Shown: positions 18,028-26,333, counted from the stretch's first letter. The stretch is DNA of 64,000 nucleotides from Nonomuraea angiospora (GCF_014873145.1 NZ_JADBEK010000001.1:3906001-3970000); one strand, 5' to 3'. A program made the numbers and translations. Notes: a model not told the origin generated them from the sequence alone.

Positions 18028-18383
18028 GTCGGTCTCTCCTCCCGACTTACACGTGTCAGTGACGCTCACCTTACCCCGTTGCCGAGCCGGATCGTCAAAC
18101 CGCCGCAAGCGCGTGCTCGCGGCCGCCGCCCGCCTGGCCGTCCCGCCCCCGACGGCCGTCTCCATCGACAGCGGTCATCTGGGGGCGGGCTGCGGATCCT
18201 GGACGGCCACCCCCGCCGACCTCGCCCTCACCCTGGACGGCGTGCGGGTGATCGAGCGAACCTCCGTCTGACCGGGTCACCGCCTCGCATCGCCGGCCTC
18301 GTGCATTGCGACCCGTCGGCCGTTCACAGCTCCCGGGGGCGGCAAGTCAACTCCCCATGCGCCGCAAACAGTCCGAGCCGGGC
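18028..18383. other. 356-bp gap with a coding-like fragment
   Basis: Besides the rhamnosidase promoter, the plus strand at about 18105-18271 reads as a GC-biased open frame ending LALTLDGVRVIERTSV and TGA, with no start codon of its own. It looks like the 3' end of a decayed gene, but I cannot name the family. Nothing else was recognised in 18272-18383. Confidence 0.3.
18045..18098 (-). promoter_or_regulatory. Candidate promoter and operator of the rhamnosidase gene
   Basis: On the minus strand TTGACG (18098-18093) and TAAGGT (18073-18068) are 19 bp apart and could be -35/-10 elements. Just downstream, ACTTACACGTGTCAGT (18045-18060) is a 16-bp palindrome with one mismatched pair around ACACGTGT. 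It lies between the promoter and the GTG start, a place suited to a repressor. No adjacent regulator gene explains it. Confidence 0.4.
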
Positions 18384-18908
18384 TCAACCGTTGGGGTCCG
18401 CGGTCAGGGCCCGCTGCATGAGGTCGGTGTCGATCCAGCGGCCGTGCTTGTATCCGACGCCGTTCAGCCGGCCGGCGTGGGCGAAGCCGAAACGCTTGTG
18501 CAAAGCGGTGGAGGCCGCGTTTCCGGTGTCCGCGATGACCGCGATCATCTGACGCATGCCCGCCTGCGCGCACCGGGGCAGCAACGCGTCGAGCAGCACG
18601 CCGCCCAGCCCTCGCCCGGTCCGGTCAGGGGCGAGATAGATCGAGTCCTCCACGGTGTGCCGATAGGCCGGCTTGGGACGCCATGGACCGGCGTAGGCGT
18701 ACCCGGCCACCTCGCCGTCGAGGTCGGCGACCAGGAAGGGCAGGCCCCGGCCGGCCAGGTCGTCGAGCCGTAGCCGCCACTCGGCGACCGTCGGCGGGGT
18801 CTGCTCAAAGGTGATCACGGTGTGGGAGACGTAGTACGCGTAGATCTCGGCCACGGCCTCCAGGTCCGCGAGGACGGCGGGGCGGATGACCGCTTCGGGG
18901 ACTGTCAC
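18384..18908 (-). CDS. GNAT N-acetyltransferase, phosphinothricin acetyltransferase-like, 174 aa
   Basis: GNAT fold with the acetyl-CoA motif around DRTGRGLGGVLLDALL (about residues 95-110). The N-terminal IRPAVLADLEAVAEIYAYYV, the EDSIYLAPDRTGRG segment and the final GYKHGRWIDTDLMQRAL closely follow the Pat/YncA subfamily, which acetylates phosphinothricin, methionine sulfoximine and related amino compounds. The GTG start at 18908 faces an XRE-cupin regulator 46 bp away, so the two genes share one promoter region and the regulator may control this enzyme. Natural substrate unknown. Confidence 0.92.
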   Translation of the reverse strand: MTVPEAVIRPAVLADLEAVAEIYAYYVSHTVITFEQTPPTVAEWRLRLDDLAGRGLPFLVADLDGEVAGYAYAGPWRPKPAYRHTVEDSIYLAPDRTGRGLGGVLLDALLPRCAQAGMRQMIAVIADTGNAASTALHKRFGFAHAGRLNGVGYKHGRWIDTDLMQRALTADPNG

Positions 18909-18924
18909 ATGAAGCTCATTTCTC

Positions 18925-18956
18925 TATAGCGAAATTCGTTGTTATTATAGCGGAAT
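18925..18956. promoter_or_regulatory. Direct repeat TATAGCGrAAT in a divergent promoter
   Basis: TATAGCGAAAT (18925-18935) and TATAGCGGAAT (18946-18956) are separated by exactly 21 bp, two helical turns, in the 46-bp space between the GNAT and XRE genes. TATTAT at 18943-18948 fits a -10 box that would start the XRE transcript at or next to its ATG (leaderless). The repeats may be an XRE operator overlapping both promoters. Confidence 0.45.
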
Positions 18957-19542
18957 GCTGGATCTGGCGGTATTGGGCGGGCACATCCAGGCGCTGCGGC
19001 ACGACCGGGGCCTGACCCTTCAGCAGCTGGCCGAAGCGGCCGACGTGAGCCTGAGCATGCTGTCGTCAGTGGAGCGCGGGCAGAAGGCGCCCACCATCGT
19101 GGTTCTCGCCCGCATCGCGGACGGCCTCGGCGTGCCCCTCGCCGACGTCGTCACCCAGCCGGACGAAGGCCGGGTCATCGTGCGCCGCGCCGCCGACCAG
19201 GACACCGTCGACGAGCCCGGCGGGTGGCGGCGGACGATCCTCACGCCGGTCATGCCCGGCGTGAACTTCGAATGGATCCGCACCACCCTGCCGCCGGAGT
19301 GTGACGCGGGCCGGTTCCCGGCCTACGCCCCGGGCTCCCACGAGTACGTCGTCGTCGAATCCGGCACCCTGCGCCTGACCATCGCCGACACGCCCGTCGA
19401 GCTGAAGGAGGGCGACTCGGCCTACTTCGCCGCCGACGTCACCCACGCCTACGCCAACGCGGGCTCCAGCCCCTGCACCTATTACGTGGCCGCCCTGATC
19501 ATGCGTCCCCGCGCGGCCCAACCACGTACCAACTCCGGTTGA
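18955..19542 (+). CDS. XRE family regulator with C-terminal cupin domain, 195 aa
   Basis: Two-domain regulator. The lambda-repressor-like helix-turn-helix occupies about residues 7-62 (GLTLQQLAEAADVSLSMLSS). A cupin sensor domain covers about 100-185 (GRFPAYAPGSHEYVVVESG, YFAADVTHAYAN). HTH-cupin proteins of this kind usually control amino acid or amine metabolism. It lies divergently to the GNAT gene, 46 bp apart, with repeats over the shared promoter. There is no ribosome site and the likely -10 is seven bases from the ATG, so a leaderless mRNA is probable. Confidence 0.93.
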   Translation: MLDLAVLGGHIQALRHDRGLTLQQLAEAADVSLSMLSSVERGQKAPTIVVLARIADGLGVPLADVVTQPDEGRVIVRRAADQDTVDEPGGWRRTILTPVMPGVNFEWIRTTLPPECDAGRFPAYAPGSHEYVVVESGTLRLTIADTPVELKEGDSAYFAADVTHAYANAGSSPCTYYVAALIMRPRAAQPRTNSG

Positions 19543-19569
19543 TCCAGCCGGTTCGCGCGGGAGCGGATC

Positions 19570-21039
19570 TTACGCGGGCACGGCCTTTCGCCGGGCGGCG
19601 GCCGCCGCCACGTTGACGGGCATGCGCCCGAAGATCAGGTCGTGGAAGGGGCGGATCGCCCACCAGTAGAGGTGACCGAGCAGGCCGTGCGGGTGGAAGA
19701 TCGCCCGCTGCCGGTAGAACGTGCCGCCGCCGGAGCGGGAGACGCTCAGTTCCAGCCAGGCCAGGCCCGGCAGCCGCATCTCGGCGCGCAACCGCAGCAG
19801 GCGACCGGGCAGCACCTCCTCCACGCGCCAGAAGTCGAGCGCGTCGCCCACCCGCAGCCGGTTCGCGTCACGCCGCCCGCGGCGCAGCCCGACGCCGCCG
19901 AAGAGCCTGTCCAGCAGGCCGCGCAGGTGCCAGGCGACGGGAAGGGAGTACCAGCCGTTGTGACCGCCGATACCCTCGATGACCTGCCACAACGCCTCCG
20001 GGTCCGCGTCCACGCGGAGGCTGCGGCAGTCGATGTAGAGGCTGCCGCCCGCCCAGTCGGGATCGGTCGGCAGCGGGTCGCTCGGGGTGCCGGATACGGA
20101 GGCCGAGGACCAGCGCGTGGCGACGTCGGCCTCCTTGATCTTCTTGAGCGCCAGGGAGACGGCCTCGCGGAAACCGATCAGCCCGTCCTCCGGGTCGGGG
20201 ACGTAGCGGGAGATGTCGTGTTCGCCGCAGATCCCCTCATTGCGTAGCGACTCGACCAGCGGCCGCGCGATCCCCGACGGGACCGGGGTGACCAGGCCCA
20301 CCCAAAGGCTCGACAACCTCGGGGTGAGCACCCGCACGGGAATGATCGCGCGGTGGGGCAGACCGGCCACGGACGCGTAGCCGTGCATCATGTCGGCGTA
20401 GGTCAGCACGTCCGGGCCGCCTATGTCGAAGGCACGGTTGACCTCGTCGGGCACGCTCGCCCAGGCGGTGAGGTAACGCAGCACGTCCCGTACGGCGATG
20501 GGCTGCGTGCGGGTGTGCACCCAGCGAGGCGTCGTCATGACCGGCAACCGTTCGGTCAGGTAGCGCAGCATCTCGAACGACGCCGAACCGGAGCCGATGA
20601 CGACCGCGGCCCGCAGCACCACCGCCGGCACCACCGCCCGCAGGAAGATCTCTCCCACCTCCGCCCTGGACCGCAGATGAGGGGAGAGCCGCTCGCGGGG
20701 GACGAGCCCGCCGAGGTAGACGATGCGACGCACCCCCGCCTGCCCGGCCGCCGCCGCGAACGTCTCGGCGGCCCTGCGGTCGTTCTCGGCGAACTGCCCG
20801 GCCCCGCCCATCGTGTGGATCAGGTAGTAGGCCACGTCGATGCCGTCCAGGGCCTCCCGGGTCTGTCCGGGGTCGGTGGCGTCCGCCTTGACGACCGACG
20901 TCCGCGCCACCCACGGCAGGTCGCGCAGTCTCTCGGGGGAACGTGCCATGCAGCGGACCTCGTGGCCTGCCGCGAGCAGTTCGGGGGCCAGCCGGCCGCC
21001 GATGTAGCCGGTCGCCCCGGTGACCAGACAACGCGCCAT
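19570..21039 (-). CDS. SDR family protein with C-terminal DUF2867 domain, 489 aa
   Basis: The N-terminal half is an atypical/extended SDR Rossmann domain (GATGYIGG at residues 7-14) of the NmrA/complex I 39-kDa-like type, with IHTMGGAGQFAENDR in place of the classical catalytic motif. The C-terminal half (about 340-480) is DUF2867, a START-like helix-grip segment (SLRVDADPEALWQVIEGIGG, FYRQRAIFHPHGLLG). This fusion is widespread in actinobacteria and proteobacteria but its function is not established; it may bind a lipid or hydrophobic ligand. It is transcribed alone, convergent with the XRE regulator. Confidence 0.9.
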   Translation of the reverse strand: MARCLVTGATGYIGGRLAPELLAAGHEVRCMARSPERLRDLPWVARTSVVKADATDPGQTREALDGIDVAYYLIHTMGGAGQFAENDRRAAETFAAAAGQAGVRRIVYLGGLVPRERLSPHLRSRAEVGEIFLRAVVPAVVLRAAVVIGSGSASFEMLRYLTERLPVMTTPRWVHTRTQPIAVRDVLRYLTAWASVPDEVNRAFDIGGPDVLTYADMMHGYASVAGLPHRAIIPVRVLTPRLSSLWVGLVTPVPSGIARPLVESLRNEGICGEHDISRYVPDPEDGLIGFREAVSLALKKIKEADVATRWSSASVSGTPSDPLPTDPDWAGGSLYIDCRSLRVDADPEALWQVIEGIGGHNGWYSLPVAWHLRGLLDRLFGGVGLRRGRRDANRLRVGDALDFWRVEEVLPGRLLRLRAEMRLPGLAWLELSVSRSGGGTFYRQRAIFHPHGLLGHLYWWAIRPFHDLIFGRMPVNVAAAAARRKAVPA

Positions 21040-21146
21040 CTCCGCACCCTCCGCTGTAGCGGGCACCAGGACAATCCCTTCGGGTCGCGCTACCCAGCAG
21101 ATTGCGACATAACCGCACGTCAGCGCGTACGGTCGCCGGGTCGCGC

Positions 21147-22013
21147 TCAGCGCCTGTTCAGCCCGCGCAGCACCGGCAACCCCGTACCGGAGTCGAGCAC
21201 GAGGCGGTCGCCGAGCGGCCGGGCGAGGGTGACGGTGATCGTGGCCGTCTTGAGTATCGCCGGGCAAGGCTTGCCGGAGCCGGTGTGCTCCTCGTCCACG
21301 CCGACCACCACCAGCTGTCCGGTCTCGTAGGCGCGTGCCCCCCGAACGGTGTCGCAGGCGCCGTACCCGTAGCGGAGCAGCAGTTCCTGCGGCCTGCCGG
21401 CGACAAGGTCGAACGCCGGCACCTCCTCGACGTCCCCCCGCGCCCGCTCGGGACGGGAGGTGACGGCCGAGGGGTCGACCGCCACGTGGACCTTCTTCTG
21501 CTCGACCCCCTCCACGGTGAACATCCAGGCGGGCACCTGGACCGCGCCGCGGCTGGTCTCCAGCGGGACCCTGCCCAGCCTGGCCCCGGTCACCCGGAGG
21601 GGGCGGCATCCCTTGGCCGGGCACTCCTCCTCGATGAGATCGGCCGGTTTGCTGAACTCCGCGTACGCGCGCTCCGCCGTGATGATCGGCACCTGCGAGA
21701 CCTCGCCGTCCGGCCAGCGCACCTCGGCGCGGGCCGGGGAATCGGCGGGCAGCCTGGCGGCCAACCGCCAAGCGCCGTTGTGCGAGCTCCTGTTCACCCA
21801 GGCCGGGATCTGGCGCACATGGTTCCATCCGTGCGGATTCAGCACCTCCAGCGCGACGAACCCGTCGCGCCAGGCACGGTCGTCGGCCGACCCCTGCCAG
21901 CGCTCCGCCACCTCCCGGGCACGCCTGTCGAACTCAGCGGCGCCAGGGGACCCGCCCCCACCGCAGGAGGACAGGAGCAGCATCAGGGACAGGCACGCGA
22001 TCGCTCTTCGCAC
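21147..22013 (-). CDS. Putative lipoprotein, 288 aa
   Basis: The N-terminus MRRAIACLSLMLLLSSC ends in a lipobox with the lipidated cysteine at residue 17, followed by a Gly-rich tether. The mature protein has about 270 residues, with several Cys pairs (EECPAKGCRP; ACDTV and KPCPA) suitable for disulfides outside the membrane. I recognise no catalytic motif. The start is GTG at 22013, preceded by GGAGGT. It lies alone between the SDR-DUF2867 and LysR genes, with no evident operon partner. Called a membrane-anchored protein of unknown role. Confidence 0.82.
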   Translation of the reverse strand: MRRAIACLSLMLLLSSCGGGGSPGAAEFDRRAREVAERWQGSADDRAWRDGFVALEVLNPHGWNHVRQIPAWVNRSSHNGAWRLAARLPADSPARAEVRWPDGEVSQVPIITAERAYAEFSKPADLIEEECPAKGCRPLRVTGARLGRVPLETSRGAVQVPAWMFTVEGVEQKKVHVAVDPSAVTSRPERARGDVEEVPAFDLVAGRPQELLLRYGYGACDTVRGARAYETGQLVVVGVDEEHTGSGKPCPAILKTATITVTLARPLGDRLVLDSGTGLPVLRGLNRR

Positions 22014-22064
22014 GAGACCTCCACGTTCGACGATTTTCCGGCGAGGTTGCGGGAGTGCCTGCGG

Positions 22065-22973
22065 TCAGGGCCCCGGCCCCCGTCCGGCGTCGAGCGGAGG
22101 GAACAGGGCGCGGAAGTTGTGGACGAGCGGGTTGAGGTCGCCGGTGCGCCAGGTCAGGTCCAGGGTGACCACGCGGGTCGCCGGTGACAGCGGCCGGAAG
22201 ACGACGTCGCCCCGGCGGAGGCGGGCCACCGACTCCGGCACGATCGACACCCCCAGCCCGGCCGCCACCAGCCCCACGATGGTCTGCATCTGCACGGCCT
22301 CCTGCACGATCCGGGGCTCGAACCCGGCCGCCCTGGCCACCCCGATGATCTGGTCGTGGAGGCCGGGCCCGAACCGCCGGGGGAACATGACGAACGGCTC
22401 CCCCGCCAGCATCTCCGTCGGCAGGGACTTGCGCGCGGCATGGGGGTGGCCGGCGGGCAGGGCGGCGAGCAGGAGTTCGCGGGCGACGGTGCGGGTGCTC
22501 AGCACCTCGGCGGCCGGCCCGGCCAGCGGGGCGTGCAGGAGGCCGACGTCCAGCAGCCCCTGTCGCAGCTCTTCGGCCTGCTGGGCGGTGGTCAGCTCGC
22601 GCAGGTCGACCTCTACGCCCGGATAGCGGGCTCGGAACCGGCGCAGCACCCGGGGCAGCGTGAGGTTGGTCGCCGACCCCACGAACCCGATCGCCAGCCG
22701 CCCCGCCTCCCCCCTGCCCGCCCGCCTGGCCGACTCGGCCGCCAGCTCGGCGTGGGCGAGGCTGGCGCGGGCCTCGGCGACGAAGGCCTCTCCGGCGGGC
22801 GTGAGGCGTACCTGCCGGGTCGTGCGCTCGAACAGCCGCACCCCGAGCTCTTCCTCCAGCTTGCTGATCTGCTGGCTGAACGGCGGTTGCCGCAGGCCCT
22901 CGCGCAGGGCCGCGCGGCCGAAGTTGAGCTCGTCGGCGAGCGCCACAGCGTAGCGGAGCCGCTGCAGATTCAT
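22065..22973 (-). CDS. LysR family transcriptional regulator, 302 aa
   Basis: Standard LysR protein: winged helix-turn-helix at residues 1-60 (MNLQRLRYAVALADELNFGR, then PPFSQQISKLEEELG) and a periplasmic-binding-like effector domain at about 90-295. The ATG at 22973 gives the conserved N-terminus; reading further upstream adds only non-family residues. It faces an alpha/beta hydrolase gene across 141 bp, so that gene is its most likely target. The effector is unknown. Confidence 0.93.
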   Translation of the reverse strand: MNLQRLRYAVALADELNFGRAALREGLRQPPFSQQISKLEEELGVRLFERTTRQVRLTPAGEAFVAEARASLAHAELAAESARRAGRGEAGRLAIGFVGSATNLTLPRVLRRFRARYPGVEVDLRELTTAQQAEELRQGLLDVGLLHAPLAGPAAEVLSTRTVARELLLAALPAGHPHAARKSLPTEMLAGEPFVMFPRRFGPGLHDQIIGVARAAGFEPRIVQEAVQMQTIVGLVAAGLGVSIVPESVARLRRGDVVFRPLSPATRVVTLDLTWRTGDLNPLVHNFRALFPPLDAGRGPGP

Positions 22974-22978
22974 ACGCG

Positions 22979-23026
22979 GATCATATGAGTCGCGAGCGAC
23001 CGATTGATATGCCACGCATATGGATC
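22979..23026. promoter_or_regulatory. Imperfect inverted repeat in the LysR/hydrolase promoter
   Basis: GATCATATG (22979-22987) and CATATGGATC (23017-23026) are near-complementary arms about 30 bp apart between the divergent genes, starting six bases upstream of the LysR start codon. LysR proteins bind such spaced dyads, so this is a candidate binding region; one base is inserted in the right arm. Confidence 0.35.
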
Positions 23027-23114
23027 ATCGCTGATTGCGCGCACAATGCGGTCCCGCCAGGGGAGGCGGCGGCAGGATCGAGATCTCATGTCCGTTTCCC
23101 GAGAAGGAGTTCCG

Positions 23115-24176
23115 ATGGGTTTCCTGCTCAACACCGTCGTCGGCCTGGTCGCCGTCGTCTCGTTCACGGTGGAGACGAGACCGCAGGAGGTCGAGCGCGC
23201 GGACTTCCACGTCACGAGCGACCCCGGCGTCAGGATCGCGGTGCGCGAGGTCAGCACCAGGAGGTCGGCCGGCCCGCCCGTCCTGCTGCTGCACGGCGCC
23301 CGCGTCCCCGGCGTGGGCAGCTTCGACCTGCCTGTTCGCGGCGGCTCGCTCGCCGAGGACCTGGCCCGCGCCGGCCACCGGGTCTACGTGATGGACGCCA
23401 GAGGCTACGGCCGCTCCACCAGGCCCCCGGCCCTGTCACAGCCGCCGGAGGCGAACCCGCCCGCCGTACGCTCCGACGCCGTGGTCCGCGACGTCGCCGC
23501 CGTCGTGGACGGGATCCGCCGACGCTCCGGCGGCGGCGGGGTGGCGCTGCTCGGCTGGGCGACCGGCGGCCACTGGCTCGGCCAGTACGCCGCCGCGCAC
23601 CCGGACAAGGTGGACCGCCTCATCCTCTACAACACCCTCTACGGCCCCGTCCCCGACCACCCGACGATGGGCCGTGGCAGCGACAACGAGCACCCGGATC
23701 GCCCCGGCCAGTTCAACGCCGCCCGGTTCGGGGCGTACCGGCTCAACACCGGCGACAGCCTCCTCCCGTCGTGGGACCGCAGCATCCCGGCCGAGGACAA
23801 GACGACCTGGCGCGACCCGGAGGTCGTGGAGGCGTACGTCACGGCGGCCCTCGCCTCCGACCCGACCAGCGGCACCCGCACGCCGCCCAGCTTCCGCGCC
23901 CCGTCCGGAGCCATGGAGGACAGCTTCTACCTGTCCACGGGACGCCAGCTCTGGGACGCCAGTCTGATCACCGCGCCGACACTCGTCGTGCGCAGCGGCA
24001 ACGACTTCTGGAGCCGTCCCGAGGACGTCACCACCCTCAGCTCCCACCTGGTCCACGCCCGGTCGGTCAAAACCGTGGAGCTGCCAGGTGCCACGCACTA
24101 CGTGCACCTCGACCGCCCCGAGCGGGGGCGTGACCGGTTCCTGCGGGAGATCACCGCCTTTCTGGCGGCGCGCTGA
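23115..24176 (+). CDS. Alpha/beta-hydrolase-fold protein with altered nucleophile elbow, 353 aa
   Basis: A short N-terminal hydrophobic segment (about 4-18, possibly a signal or anchor) precedes an alpha/beta hydrolase domain. The oxyanion loop LLLHGARVPG (about 57-66) and the Asp in MDARGYGRS are normal. The nucleophile elbow reads GWATGG at 147-152: alanine (149) occupies the place of the usual Ser/Asp/Cys. The candidate acid (GNDFW) and the late His (GATHYVHLDRPE) are retained. ATG at 23115 has GAAGGAG upstream. The protein may be non-hydrolytic or use another residue. LysR is the likely regulator. Confidence 0.85.
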   Translation: MGFLLNTVVGLVAVVSFTVETRPQEVERADFHVTSDPGVRIAVREVSTRRSAGPPVLLLHGARVPGVGSFDLPVRGGSLAEDLARAGHRVYVMDARGYGRSTRPPALSQPPEANPPAVRSDAVVRDVAAVVDGIRRRSGGGGVALLGWATGGHWLGQYAAAHPDKVDRLILYNTLYGPVPDHPTMGRGSDNEHPDRPGQFNAARFGAYRLNTGDSLLPSWDRSIPAEDKTTWRDPEVVEAYVTAALASDPTSGTRTPPSFRAPSGAMEDSFYLSTGRQLWDASLITAPTLVVRSGNDFWSRPEDVTTLSSHLVHARSVKTVELPGATHYVHLDRPERGRDRFLREITAFLAAR

Positions 24177-24258
24177 TCGCGACGCTCCCGGCCTCCACCC
24201 GGTCGATCCCCCACCCGATGGTGTGCCACCGCTCGTCCGCCGCGTCCAGCGCGGTCAT
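24151..24258 (-). CDS. Possible 35-codon ORF or gene remnant
   Basis: Directly downstream of the ferritin-like gene, an open frame from ATG at 24258 encodes 35 residues (core ERWHTIGWGIDRVEAGSV) with third-position G/C bias like real genes. The same frame is open upstream to 24279. Its stop overlaps the 3' end of the convergent hydrolase gene. It has no good ribosome site. It may be the tail of a decayed gene; no family recognised. Confidence 0.3.
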   Translation of the reverse strand: MTALDAADERWHTIGWGIDRVEAGSVAISAPPERR

Positions 24259-24284
24259 CTCGAAAAACTGCCCCGCCGGACGAC

Positions 24285-25487
24285 TCAGCGGTGGAAGGCC
24301 AGGCTGCGGACGGGGTGCTCGCCCTCGGTCTGCAGGCGGTACTCCTGGCCGGAGATGGCCCGGTTGTCCTCGATGACCCGCTCGGACGGCGCCTTGTCGC
24401 CGCCCATGAGCGCCTCCTGCATCTTCTCGAAGCGCTCGTGGGCCTCCTGCACGTAGCCGGTCCCCAGCGTGGTGTAGTCGATCTGGGTCGCGATCAGCTC
24501 GCGCAGGTACGCCTTGTTCGGCTCGAACGTGACCGGGGCGGGCAGCTCGGGGGCGCACACCTGCTCCGGATCGCGGCCGTCATGCCTCTTGAACAGCTCG
24601 GCGGCCAGCCGCAGGTGCTCCAGCTCCATGTTGAGGTGCAGCTCCCAGATGCTCTTCACCTTGGGGTCCGACTCGGTCTCCATGAACGAGTGGTACAGGT
24701 AGCACTCGTTGTACTCGTGGTTGAGCAGCATCTCCCACCAGCTCTCGCCCGGATCGACGAGCGACTCGTAGTGGGTGACGTGCTCCTCCTCGATCAGGCC
24801 GATCTCCTGATACAGCTGGCGGGCGATCGGCTCCATGTACATGGGGCCGACGTTCATGTAGAAGTTCATGGTCTGCTGCTCGGCGGCCATGATGGTCAGC
24901 GCGTGCAGCTTGCTGACCGGGGCGGTGTCGTTGCGGTCGTAGGGCTCGCGCACGTTGTCGACCGGGTCGCGGTGGTGCAGGTAGGTGGGGCGGCCGGGCA
25001 TGACCTCGGTGAGCGCGTCCACGATCTTCTCGGCCTTGCGGTGCTCGATCATCTCGTACAGGTTCGCGTACCGGTAGAGGTGGTCGAAGTCCTCCAGCAC
25101 GCCGAACTGGTAGGCCTGCTTCAGGTACCCGTTCGGCTCCATCCGGGCCACCCAGGCGGTCAGGTCCACGGCGACCTGCTCGTAGGCGATGGTGGTCTCC
25201 AGGACCGAGGCCAGGCCGGGCAGCAGCCAGTTGACCGCCTTCTGCTGCTGCGCCTCGATGTAGCGCACCCGCGCGAGCTGCTGCTTGAGCTCGAGGTCCG
25301 GGCAGTGGCGGGCGAGCTGGTGGCTGAAGAAGACCGCCTCCGTCTCGATCCCGTTCATCGTGATGATCCGGCACCGCGTGTACGGGTCGGCGTGGTCGGG
25401 ATCGATCGGCGTCACGTTCAGCTCGCGCCAGTTCCGCAACTGTCTGTCCAGCGGGATGCCCCGCTCCCGGAGTGGGTTGAATGTCAT
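24285..25487 (-). CDS. Ferritin-like di-iron-type protein of unknown function, 400 aa
   Basis: Mostly helical protein with repeated carboxylate/histidine motifs of the ferritin-like type: a Glu-rich helix with VNWLLPGLASVLETTIAYEQ, then AAEQQTMNFYMN, then EEEHVTHYES and a late ELHLNMELEHLRLAAELF. The E-x6-EH spacing suggests a carboxylate-bridged metal site. The length of 400 aa is well above classical ferritins, nearer to uncharacterised ferritin-like families. The start at 25487 (MTFNPLRERG) was chosen because upstream residues are low complexity. It lies divergently from a hemerythrin gene 174 bp away. Its reaction, if any, is unknown. Confidence 0.8.
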   Translation of the reverse strand: MTFNPLRERGIPLDRQLRNWRELNVTPIDPDHADPYTRCRIITMNGIETEAVFFSHQLARHCPDLELKQQLARVRYIEAQQQKAVNWLLPGLASVLETTIAYEQVAVDLTAWVARMEPNGYLKQAYQFGVLEDFDHLYRYANLYEMIEHRKAEKIVDALTEVMPGRPTYLHHRDPVDNVREPYDRNDTAPVSKLHALTIMAAEQQTMNFYMNVGPMYMEPIARQLYQEIGLIEEEHVTHYESLVDPGESWWEMLLNHEYNECYLYHSFMETESDPKVKSIWELHLNMELEHLRLAAELFKRHDGRDPEQVCAPELPAPVTFEPNKAYLRELIATQIDYTTLGTGYVQEAHERFEKMQEALMGGDKAPSERVIEDNRAISGQEYRLQTEGEHPVRSLAFHR

Positions 25488-25661
25488 CTGCCTCGTGCTC
25501 CTCGTCGATGGTCCAGGCGGCGGCGTCCGCAAGCCGGGCCTACCCGAGGGCTCCGGGGACAACCTCTACGCCTCACCGCCGGACGTTCCAGAGTCGGTAA
25601 GGCCAGGCTTGACGAGGAATGTCACGGGTAGTCACCGGCCGTATCCGAGAGGAGACCGATC

Positions 25662-26246
25662 ATGACCACTCAGCGGACGAGGCCCGAGACGATGGGCGAG
25701 AACGACGTCATCGACCTGCTTCTTGCCCAGCACGCGATGATCAGGAACCTGTTCGACGAGGTCGAGCAGGCCGCGCCAGACCGGCGCGGCGAGGCGTTCA
25801 CCCGGCTGGTGCGGCTGCTGGCCGTGCACGAGACGGCCGAGGAAGAGATCGTCCACCCCTACGCCCGCCTCAAGATCGAGGGCGGAGACGCGGTCGTCGA
25901 CGACCGCCTGGCCGAGGAGAACCACGCCAAGGAGCTCCTGCAGCAGATGGACCAGGCCGGGCCCGAGGCGCCGGACTTCGCCGAGAAACTCGCGGTGCTG
26001 CGCGCCGCCGTCGAAGCCCACGCCCGCAGCGAGGAACGCTACGAGTTCCCGCAGCTACGCGGCCACACCAGCGAGGCCGAGCGCCGGAGCATGGCCCTCG
26101 GCGTCAAGGCCGCGGAGGCGATGGCTCCCACCCACCCGCATCCGGGCACCGAATCGGCGACCAAGAACGTGCTCATGGGGACCCCCATCGCGATGATGGA
26201 CCGGGTCCGCGACGTGATCCGCCAGGCCATGGGCAAGCGCGGCTGA
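25662..26246 (+). CDS. Hemerythrin HHE-domain protein, 194 aa
   Basis: Cytoplasmic hemerythrin-like domain. The di-iron ligands are readable: His24 (LLAQHAMIR), His56 and Glu60 (HETAEE), His65 (IVHPYAR), His88 (ENHAKE), and His120 with Glu124 (EAHARSEERYEFPQL). This is the full HHE pattern across about residues 15-130, so oxygen or NO binding is likely. A C-terminal extension of about 60 residues with HPHPG follows. It is divergent from the ferritin-like gene and is followed by a strong hairpin terminator at 26262-26289. A role in oxygen sensing or nitrosative or oxidative stress is inferred. Confidence 0.92.
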   Translation: MTTQRTRPETMGENDVIDLLLAQHAMIRNLFDEVEQAAPDRRGEAFTRLVRLLAVHETAEEEIVHPYARLKIEGGDAVVDDRLAEENHAKELLQQMDQAGPEAPDFAEKLAVLRAAVEAHARSEERYEFPQLRGHTSEAERRSMALGVKAAEAMAPTHPHPGTESATKNVLMGTPIAMMDRVRDVIRQAMGKRG

Positions 26247-26261
26247 GCCGGGGCACGCCCG

Positions 26262-26289
26262 AGAGGCGGGGCCGTCCGGCCCCGCCTCT
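26262..26289 (+). terminator. Strong hairpin after the hemerythrin gene
   Basis: Perfect 12-bp stem (AGAGGCGGGGCC / GGCCCCGCCTCT) with the 4-base loop GTCC, 16 bp after the hemerythrin stop. There is no T tract, as is usual for high-GC terminators. It could serve the convergent Lnt-like gene as well. Confidence 0.75.
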
Positions 26290-26333
26290 GCCGGGGAGCG
26301 CCGGCGAGTACGAACGGCCGGCCGGCTCGTCGC

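Noticed and set aside
18272..18383. A small gene before the GNAT gene
   Set aside because: No start with a ribosome site and no consistent coding frame.
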